From: an uncultured Paracoccaceae bacterium
GTDB taxonomy: Bacteria > Pseudomonadota > Alphaproteobacteria > Rhodobacterales > Rhodobacteraceae
Assembly (NCBI GenBank): GCA_937146765.1
Contig: CAKZRP010000058.1
Coordinates: 1 to 64,000 of the forward strand
Length of the DNA: 64,000 nucleotides
Direction of reading: 5' to 3'
Shown: positions 58,213 through 64,000 of the stretch, piece by piece
Numbering within the stretch: position 1 is the stretch's first letter
Layout of the letters: every line of letters starts with the position of its first letter
Notes under the pieces: model-generated
Database searches by the model: none
Told to the model about the DNA's origin: nothing
The model's input: only the letters and a program-made list of their open reading frames with translations
Made by a program: the position numbers and the translations under genes

Positions 58213-58302
58213 TGGCGGAGAGACAGGGATTCGAACCCTGGAGACGGTTCCCCGCCTACACACTTTCCAGGCGTGCGCCTTCGACCACTCGGCCACCTCT
58301 CC
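58213..58302 (-). tRNA. tRNA-Ser(GGA)
   Basis: A 90-base class II tRNA. Acceptor GGAGAGG pairs with TCTCTCC, followed by discriminator G and an encoded CCA. The D arm is GCCGAGTGGTCGAAGGC, the anticodon stem CACGC/GTGTG holds the loop CTGGAAA with anticodon GGA, a long variable arm (GCGGGGAACCGTCTC region) marks it as serine-type, and the T arm contains GGTTCGAATCC. It reads UCC and UCU codons. It has its own terminator. Confidence 0.97.
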
Positions 58303-58480
58303 GTGGGGGCCTATCTGATGTATTTCGAGGGGGATTGCAATAGGCTTTCTGAGAAAAAAGCCAGATTTTTTCCATGTCCGGCATTTTCTCTTAAATCATT
58401 GTGAATCATGAACTTATCCACACCCATGCCGACCTTTAGCGAGTATGTCTGTGAAGGATCGCGCCAGCCGGAAAGACAGC

Positions 58481-58511
58481 AAAAGCCGCCGCGGGGCTCT
58501 CCGCGACGGCT
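58481..58511 (-). terminator. Terminator of the MscS-type channel gene
   Basis: On the minus strand AGCCGTCGCGG (58511-58501) pairs with CCGCGGCGGCT (58494-58484), with one G-T pair, around six bases and is followed by TTTTG. It lies 35 bases after the stop codon. Confidence 0.75.
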
Positions 58512-58545
58512 CTTGTCAAACCCACAATATCCGCCGCCAGACGGC

Positions 58546-61026
58546 TCAGTCGTCCTGGTCCGCACCCTCGGCACTGAGGTCCGCGAGATCCGGGCGGGGC
58601 GGTTCGGAAGCTTGCGGCTGCGGCGCTGTCGCAACCGGTTTCGCGACCGGATGCAGGGCCTCGGGATTGCGGATCCAGAGGTCGCGCTGAGCAAAGGGAA
58701 TCTCTATCCCCTCCTCGGCGAAACGCTTGGCGATCTCGTAGTTCATCTCCGATTTCACCGAGAGCACCCAGTTCACATCCCGCAGGATGGCGCGGATCTC
58801 GAAGTTGAGACTGTCGGCCCCAAAGCCCTGAAAGACCACGGTTGGAGCCGGGTTCAGCAACACCATCGGATGCGACCGGCCGATCTCGCCGAGGATCTTC
58901 TCTACCTTGCGCGGATCGGTGCCATAAGCCACCCCCACCGGCACGATGACCCGGCCTACGGTATTGCCGCGGGTGTAATTGGTGACCGTGCCGGAAATCA
59001 GGTCGGAGTTCGGGATGATCACATCGGTGCGGTCGAAGGTCTCGACCCGCGTCGAACGCACAGAGATGTCACGCACATAGCCCATCAGCCCGTTGACCTC
59101 GATCCAGTCCCCCTTGGAGACCGGCCGCTCGATCAGCAGGATGATGCCGGAGACGAAGTTCGACACGATGGTCTGCAGCCCGAAACCGATCCCGACCGAG
59201 AGCGCACCTGCGACAATCGCCAGCGACGACAGGTCAAGCCCGGCCGTGGAGACCGCGATCAGCGCCGCCAGGAAGATGCCGATATAGCCGACACCGGAGA
59301 CGATGGCATTCTGCCCGCCGGGGTCGATCTTGGTCTTGGGCAGAAGCGAGGTGCGCAGGCTGCCCTGCAAGAGCCGGGTCAGACCGTAACCGATGGCGAA
59401 GATCAGCACGAAGGTCAGGAAGATCGTCGGCGAAATCCGTGTCTCGCCGATGCTGAACCCTTCGAGGAACCGCGACCAGATCTCGGTCAGGTCGGAGGTG
59501 CGCGCCCCCCAGATCAGCGCCAGTTCCGGCAGGGCGAGAACCCCGAGCACAAACCCGGTGATGACGGAAAAGAGCGAATCCTCCGCCACCGGCCCCTTTT
59601 TCGAGAGCCACCCGTAAACCTCGGACAAAAAGCGCTGCAGCACCATCAGCGTGGTGACGAGCGCGAGCGTCAGGATGGTCGGATAGATCAGGCCGACGGC
59701 GGCGTTGATATAGCCGACAGCGCCCAGAAGGGGCGCCACAATCGCCACCGCAAACACGATGCGCCGCAAGGCCGACATCGCCCGATTGGTACTGACCGCC
59801 AGCGCGCCTTCGTCATCCTCGCCCGTGACTGTATCCTCGCGTCGCTGCCTGGCCCGGATGCGATTGAGACGCACCAGAAGCAGAGAGGCCAAAATGACCA
59901 GCGGCCAGCTGAGGATGGCAAAGGTGGCGGGTTCGAAACTTTCGATCCTGTCCAGCCGCTCCAGCATCTGCTGCAGCACCAGCACCACGGCCAGGGACCA
60001 GATGATCACCTTGATCTGACCATGCGAGCGGGGCTCGAAGGGGATCAGCTCATTGGTGATCCGGTAAACAAAGAGCCGTTCACCGAGCCAGTGGGAAGCA
60101 AAGAGCAGCAAGGCCCAAGTCGAAATGTTTTCCGCCAGCAGAGTGCCGCGCACGCCCAGCACACCGGAAAAATTGATCACCCCGACAAGAATGACCGTGC
60201 CTGCAAAGGGCAACAGCACCTGCAGCAGCGAGACGACAAAACTCCAGACGCCACTGCCCTGCCCGCCCCAGCGCCGTAGCAGATCGCCCGCCTTATGCGC
60301 CCAGGCCCGGCCGCGCGTCAGCAAGAGCAGTGCCAGCGCCCCCATGATGAGAATGGCAGGGAGGCGCGCCCGGATGGTTTCCCGCGTGGTCGCCGAGGTC
60401 AGAAGTCCAGCTGTCTCATTCCAGAAGGCTGAAAGCACCTTGACGGTATCGGCCGCTGCCGCTGGCCAGTTCTCCGGGTTCACCGGCATCGGCACCCGTT
60501 CGAGCAGGGTGCGCGTCGCGCGATCGCGGATGAGCTTGTCGATCTCACCGATCAGACCCTGCGCCCGACTGTAGCCAAGTTCCGCCAGCACCTGCGGCGC
60601 GGTCAGATTGGCCAACTGCCGCTTCATTTCCGTGCGCAGGTTGGTGATATTCTCGGGTTCGCTGGCGGCATCCTCGGGGGCCGGACCCAGGGCATCAAGC
60701 TGTGCCTTCAAAGTCTTGATACGGTCGGCGTTTTCGCTGCCGGCCTCTAGAAACTGCTGGCGATAGCTGGTCAGCTCCTGCCGCAGGGCCTCCAATGCGC
60801 CATTGGAGGCGCGCTTGGCATCAAGCACACGTTCCGCGCGATCCGCAACGGTCTGCCAACTGTCGTAATAGGTGGCCAGCGTGCCAGAAGCCTCGGCCTG
60901 GGCGAGGTTCCGGGCCTTGGAGAGTTCCGCACCAGTCAGCGCATCCTGCGCGCTGACCGAAATGGGCAAGAACAGGCAGGTCAGCCAGAGGAGGCCGACC
61001 TGGAAGAATTTTTTCAAGTCGGCCAT
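58546..61026 (-). CDS. DUF3772 mechanosensitive ion channel (MscS family)
   Basis: An 826-residue inner-membrane protein. A signal peptide (about 1-26, FFQVGLLWLTCLFLPISVSA) leads a periplasmic, coiled DUF3772 domain (about 27-190), then some ten membrane helices, and a C-terminal MscS core whose pore helix and beta domain read VAGALSVGIGFGLQTIVSNFVSGIILL and RPVSKGDWIEVNGLMGYV. The end is a Pro/Ala-rich acidic tail (after about 780). These large MscS relatives release solutes on hypo-osmotic shock. ATG 61026 lies six bases behind cysK, so the two are cotranscribed. Confidence 0.93.
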   Translation of the reverse strand: MADLKKFFQVGLLWLTCLFLPISVSAQDALTGAELSKARNLAQAEASGTLATYYDSWQTVADRAERVLDAKRASNGALEALRQELTSYRQQFLEAGSENADRIKTLKAQLDALGPAPEDAASEPENITNLRTEMKRQLANLTAPQVLAELGYSRAQGLIGEIDKLIRDRATRTLLERVPMPVNPENWPAAAADTVKVLSAFWNETAGLLTSATTRETIRARLPAILIMGALALLLLTRGRAWAHKAGDLLRRWGGQGSGVWSFVVSLLQVLLPFAGTVILVGVINFSGVLGVRGTLLAENISTWALLLFASHWLGERLFVYRITNELIPFEPRSHGQIKVIIWSLAVVLVLQQMLERLDRIESFEPATFAILSWPLVILASLLLVRLNRIRARQRREDTVTGEDDEGALAVSTNRAMSALRRIVFAVAIVAPLLGAVGYINAAVGLIYPTILTLALVTTLMVLQRFLSEVYGWLSKKGPVAEDSLFSVITGFVLGVLALPELALIWGARTSDLTEIWSRFLEGFSIGETRISPTIFLTFVLIFAIGYGLTRLLQGSLRTSLLPKTKIDPGGQNAIVSGVGYIGIFLAALIAVSTAGLDLSSLAIVAGALSVGIGFGLQTIVSNFVSGIILLIERPVSKGDWIEVNGLMGYVRDISVRSTRVETFDRTDVIIPNSDLISGTVTNYTRGNTVGRVIVPVGVAYGTDPRKVEKILGEIGRSHPMVLLNPAPTVVFQGFGADSLNFEIRAILRDVNWVLSVKSEMNYEIAKRFAEEGIEIPFAQRDLWIRNPEALHPVAKPVATAPQPQASEPPRPDLADLSAEGADQDD

Positions 61027-61031
61027 CGGGA

Positions 61032-62066
61032 TCAGACGTCCTCGAATACGCCCGGGATGGAGGCCGGCGTGTGAGTCATCCACTCCGGCACCGGCAGCCC
61101 CTTTTCACGCAGGAACTCGGGGTTGAAGAGCTTGGACTGGTAGCGGGTGCCATAGTCGCAGAGCACGGTCACGATGGTGTGACCCGGCCCCATGTCCTTG
61201 GCCAGACGCACCGCGCCTGCGATGTTGATGCCGGAGGAACCACCCAGGACCAGACCCTCTTCATGCAGAAGGTCAAAGACGTAGGGCAGCGCCTCTTCAT
61301 CCGGGATCTGGTAGCTGAAGTCGGGGGTGAACCCTTCGAGGTTCTTGGTGATGCGGCCCTGGCCGATACCCTCGGTGATGGAGGAGCCTTCTGCCTTCAG
61401 CTCACCGGTGGTGTAAAAGGAATAGAGCGCCGCACCAAGCGGATCGGCCAGACCGATCTTCACGCCCTTGGGTTGGAGCGCCTCGGCGATCCCCGCCAGC
61501 GTGCCGCCGGAGCCCACCGCGCAGACGAAGCCATCGACCTTGCCGCCGGTCTGTTCCCAGATCTCGGGGCCGGTGGTTTCCACATGGGCCTGACGGTTGG
61601 CCACATTGTCGAACTGGTTGGCCCAGATCGCGCCATTGGGTTCGGTCTTGGCCAGTTCCGCCGCCAGCCGCTCGGAATAGCGCACGTAGTTGTTGGGGTT
61701 CTTATAGGGTGCCGCGGGCACCTGAACCAATTGCGCGCCCGCCAGACGCAGCATGTCTTTTTTCTCTTCCGACTGGGTCTCGGGGATCACGATCACCGTC
61801 TTGAACCCCATGGAGGCGCCAACCAGTGCAAGGCCGATACCGGTATTGCCGGCCGTTCCCTCTACAATGGTGCCGCCCGGCTTCAGCTCGCCACGGGCAA
61901 TTGCATCCTTGATGATATAAAGCGCGGCGCGATCCTTGACGGATTGGCCGGGGTTCATGAACTCCGCCTTGCCGAGGATTTCACAGCCGGTCTCTTCGCT
62001 GACCTTGTTCAGCCGGATCAGAGGGGTATGGCCAACCGCGTCGGCCAGATCGCGTGCAATGCGCAT
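61032..62066 (-). CDS. cysK: Cysteine synthase A (O-acetylserine sulfhydrylase)
   Basis: Makes cysteine from O-acetylserine and sulfide. PLP lysine in NPGQSVKDRAALYII (about 37-51); phosphate-binding loop EGTAGNTGIGLALVG, with Ala in place of the usual Ser of TSGNTG; GSGGTLAG for PLP phosphate. The length is 344 residues, longer than the 310-323 of enterobacterial CysK by an extended C-terminus. In Rhodobacter sphaeroides cysK belongs to a tellurite-resistance region with trgA and trgB; here the same three lie together. Confidence 0.94.
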   Translation of the reverse strand: MRIARDLADAVGHTPLIRLNKVSEETGCEILGKAEFMNPGQSVKDRAALYIIKDAIARGELKPGGTIVEGTAGNTGIGLALVGASMGFKTVIVIPETQSEEKKDMLRLAGAQLVQVPAAPYKNPNNYVRYSERLAAELAKTEPNGAIWANQFDNVANRQAHVETTGPEIWEQTGGKVDGFVCAVGSGGTLAGIAEALQPKGVKIGLADPLGAALYSFYTTGELKAEGSSITEGIGQGRITKNLEGFTPDFSYQIPDEEALPYVFDLLHEEGLVLGGSSGINIAGAVRLAKDMGPGHTIVTVLCDYGTRYQSKLFNPEFLREKGLPVPEWMTHTPASIPGVFEDV

Positions 62067-62147
62067 GGGGGTCCCTTTCGCTCTTTCTCCATTGATGTAG
62101 CCGGGGCGCGATGCGATCACAAGGGCGCGCGCCAAGTCCCGGCAGAT

Positions 62148-63263
62148 TCAGCCGAATTCGGCGCGGAGACGGTCCCTGTGACGCGCCAGCCAGAGCGCTG
62201 CCGTCACCAATGGCATGTCCTCCAAAGTACAGCTGTCCACCGCTTCCATCAATTCGTGGAACGAGATGACTTTACTGCGGATATCCTCGCCTTCGCTGGG
62301 CACGCCACCGCCGCCCTCGATGGCGGAAAAATCGGTAAGCCCGCAGAAGATATGGATATATTCACTGATGAAGCCACTTGAGGGATAAAGACCGCCGACC
62401 CGCTCCAGATGCGCGACCTCAAGTCCGGCTTCCTCGCGCGCCTCGCGACGGGCCGCGTCCTCCGGGGTTTCGCCCGGATCGATCAGACCGGCGGGCGGCT
62501 CCCAGAGCCAGGGATTGGCGGCGCCGCCAATATAGATCGCGGCGCGGAACTGTTCGACCAGGAGCACCGCGTCGCGCGTCACGTCATAGGGCAGCAGCAC
62601 CGCCGCCGAGCCACCCATGGCCGCCCCCCGGTTGATCACCGGGCTGAGGGAGCCGTCAAAGCGACGGTATTGCAGGTCCATCTCTTCCATGGCGAAGAAG
62701 TTCACATATTCCCGCTTGTGGGCATGGACCACAACATCGCGGGAAAGATCCCAGCGCGGGTCCGCTGGCCGCGCCTGCCCCGCCTGCCAGGCACTGGCCC
62801 TGATACGCATGGCAAAGAGCGATTTTGTCATCTCCGAGGCGGGTTTGCGCCCGTGATAGGCCATCACTTCCCCCGCCATGCGCATCGCGACCACCGACCA
62901 GTGCCGAGCCCATTCCGCCAGAGAGATGACCTCTGCCCCAACTGGCGGATCCGACAGATGGCACAGGGCAGAGGTGGTCCCTGCCGCGGTGTCAACCGAC
63001 AGGATCTTCGGCTGTTGCTGGAAGGTCTCCGCATAAAATGCCAGTGCTGCGATCTGCTCCGGGTTGAGACCGCTGAGCAGAAGCCCGTCGACTTCGCCTC
63101 CCTCAAGCGGGCGGACGCAGGGATGCTGCGCCGGATCGGCAAGGACGAGTGCATGATCCGCCAGCCGCGCTGGCAAGGTCTCGATCCGGTCGAGACCCGA
63201 GGGCAGGACCTGGGCCAGCACCTCCGGCAGGCAAAGCGCGCCGGCTACAAAAACATCGGTCAC
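62148..63263 (-). CDS. trgB: Two-domain NUDIX hydrolase (TrgB-like)
   Basis: A 371-residue protein with an N-terminal gamma-glutamylcyclotransferase/AIG2-like domain (about 4-130, DVFVAGALCLPEVL and the LLLSGLNPEQ strand) and a C-terminal NUDIX domain with a complete box from Gly259 (GLIDPGETPEDAAR then REAREEAGL). The NUDIX part resembles ADP-sugar pyrophosphatases. The name TrgB is given because of order and pairing with trgA and cysK; the biochemical role in tellurite resistance is not established from sequence. It is 23 bases behind trgA. Confidence 0.82.
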   Translation of the reverse strand: MTDVFVAGALCLPEVLAQVLPSGLDRIETLPARLADHALVLADPAQHPCVRPLEGGEVDGLLLSGLNPEQIAALAFYAETFQQQPKILSVDTAAGTTSALCHLSDPPVGAEVISLAEWARHWSVVAMRMAGEVMAYHGRKPASEMTKSLFAMRIRASAWQAGQARPADPRWDLSRDVVVHAHKREYVNFFAMEEMDLQYRRFDGSLSPVINRGAAMGGSAAVLLPYDVTRDAVLLVEQFRAAIYIGGAANPWLWEPPAGLIDPGETPEDAARREAREEAGLEVAHLERVGGLYPSSGFISEYIHIFCGLTDFSAIEGGGGVPSEGEDIRSKVISFHELMEAVDSCTLEDMPLVTAALWLARHRDRLRAEFG

Positions 63264-63286
63264 AAGAGTACCTCAGAGAAGAATGT

Positions 63287-63730
63287 TCATTTCCAGCGTT
63301 TCCCTGCCGCTTCTGTCACAAGACCGGCCAGAACGCCACCGACGACCAGGGTGCCAAGGACACCCGGCACCGCCATGATGAAAAAGTAATCCAACGCAAT
63401 TGTGAAAATCGCGGCGAGCGCATCAAATGGACCATGATAGACATTGCGATGCGCCAGGCGGAACATCTCCACCGCGCCTTGCAGCCCGAGGCCGAGGAGC
63501 ACCAGAACCGCCGCCCCCGTGAGACCGTTGTTGATGCCCGGCACCAGCCCGCGCCCCACCCGTTTGCCCATCAACCGCCAGCCGACCAAAAAGCCGATCG
63601 CCATGTTCACATGGGTGAAATAGCCGAAATCGGTGCCCTCGGGCATCAGCGGCATGATCTGGCCGCAGACCACAAAGGCCAACAGCGCCAGAGCGATGGC
63701 GGCGACAAGGCGGGCTGCGGTGGGGTTCAT
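63287..63730 (-). CDS. trgA: TrgA family membrane protein
   Basis: A 147-residue membrane protein with four hydrophobic segments (AAIALALLAFVVCGQIM, VNMAIGFLVGWRLM, LTGAAVLVLLGLGLQGAV, IALDYFFIMAVPGVLGTLVVGGVLAGLV) of the TrgA family, first described from the tellurite-resistance locus of Rhodobacter sphaeroides. ATG 63730 has AGAGGCG upstream; the longer frame to 63820 adds an Arg/Pro-rich non-family stretch. Order trgA-trgB-cysK on one strand. Transport function is inferred from hydropathy only. Confidence 0.85.
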   Translation of the reverse strand: MNPTAARLVAAIALALLAFVVCGQIMPLMPEGTDFGYFTHVNMAIGFLVGWRLMGKRVGRGLVPGINNGLTGAAVLVLLGLGLQGAVEMFRLAHRNVYHGPFDALAAIFTIALDYFFIMAVPGVLGTLVVGGVLAGLVTEAAGKRWK

Positions 63731-63858
63731 CGGGCGCCTCTGTCTTCCGTCTCTGGCTGCGGGTGGGACCGGCCTCCACGGTAGGCGCAGCCAAAAAACA
63801 AATCCAGTGGCTGCCCGCAATTTTCACAAATCCGATGAAAGCCCGTCCGATCAGCACC

Positions 63859-64000
63859 CTATCCGGCACTCTTGCGATTTTCATAGGCGGCCAGCGCCCG
63901 CTCGCGACCGCGTTTGAGATCCACCATGGGCCGCGCGCGGGGCGCCATCGGGTCGAGCGCCCAGGATCGCGGCGTCGCCTGAAAGAAGTCCAACGCGGTC
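63859..64000 (-). CDS. Photolyase/cryptochrome-like protein, C-terminal end
   Basis: The last 46 codons of a gene that begins beyond the right edge. The product ends PRARPMVDLKRGRERALAAYENRKSAG in part, close to the usual PxPIVDxxxxRxRALAAY end of FAD-dependent DNA photolyases and cryptochromes. Stop TAG at 63861-63859. It lies 129 bases upstream of trgA on the same strand, so blue-light DNA repair and the trg genes may be linked. The call rests on the tail motif only. Confidence 0.55.
   Translation of the reverse strand, partial: TALDFFQATPRSWALDPMAPRARPMVDLKRGRERALAAYENRKSAG

Noticed and set aside
58414..58422. Perfect DnaA box TTATCCACA between tRNA-Ser and the MscS gene
   Set aside because: A single copy without further boxes, AT-rich unwinding region or dnaA/hemE/parAB neighbours does not make an origin.
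58408..60279. A 623-codon open frame antisense to the MscS-type channel gene
   Set aside because: The product is His/Arg/Gln-rich low-complexity sequence, typical of the complement of a GC-rich membrane protein gene.

Overview
The window is GC-rich chromosomal DNA of an alphaproteobacterium, most probably a marine Rhodobacteraceae (Roseobacter group) member. The signs are a ctrA-sciP pair, a MocR regulator, LpxI in place of LpxH, a trgA-trgB-cysK tellurite-type locus, a secreted RTX/Hint protein, a dimethylglycine-dehydrogenase-like GcvT oxidoreductase, a sulfotransferase and a DUF1127 protein. Most of it is core, densely packed housekeeping DNA. The only trace of a mobile element is the last few codons of an IS66-like transposase at the left edge.

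Layout. 1-1.2 kb: IS66 remnant, then rplM-rpsI (minus). 1.4-3.7 kb: MocR-type regulator divergent from a DUF1127 protein, then a hotdog thioesterase. 4.0-9.3 kb: trmFO, a methyltransferase, gluQRS, hisI, an IscU-like scaffold and a soluble chemoreceptor. 9.5-14.1 kb: a 40-residue membrane peptide, recG and ligA. 14.2-15.4 kb: cell-cycle regulator ctrA with its inhibitor sciP upstream on the same strand and a CtrA-like box between them. 15.5-16.7 kb: mnmA. 16.7-29.3 kb (minus): the envelope/translation cluster pyrH, frr, uppS, cdsA, dxr, rseP, a 42-residue peptide, bamA, ompH, fabZ, lpxA, lpxI, lpxB. This joins ribosome recycling, phospholipid and undecaprenyl synthesis, the MEP isoprenoid pathway, outer-membrane assembly and lipid A synthesis; lpxD is absent from its usual place. 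29.5 kb: miaA.

30.5-38.1 kb: an AraC-type regulator followed by a complete peptide-type ABC importer (Tat-exported binding protein, two permeases, fused double ATPase), with probable operator repeats before the binding-protein gene. 38.2-43 kb: TPR-sulfotransferase, di-haem cytochrome c peroxidase, a small membrane protein, a lytic transglycosylase and ssb. 43.1-48.9 kb: aroK-aroB facing away from a 49-residue peptide, a periplasmic protein, xerD and a CNNM/CBS transporter-like protein. 49.2-55.6 kb: FAD/GcvT oxidoreductase, a MobA-like nucleotidyltransferase and a 1025-residue RTX-Hint protein with a long untranslated upstream region. 56.3-58.3 kb: enoyl-CoA hydratase, inositol-monophosphatase-like protein and tRNA-Ser(GGA). 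58.5-64 kb: DUF3772-MscS channel, cysK, a two-domain NUDIX protein, TrgA and the 3' end of a photolyase-like gene.

Four tRNA modification enzymes (TrmFO, GluQRS, MnmA, MiaA) lie within 26 kb, each in its own transcriptional context. I found no CRISPR array, prophage or obvious defence island. The most interesting items are the ctrA/sciP arrangement, the AraC-controlled transporter with its repeats, two copies of a stem-loop-plus-tail intergenic repeat, several perfect palindromes, three unnoticed small membrane proteins, and the trg-photolyase stress locus.
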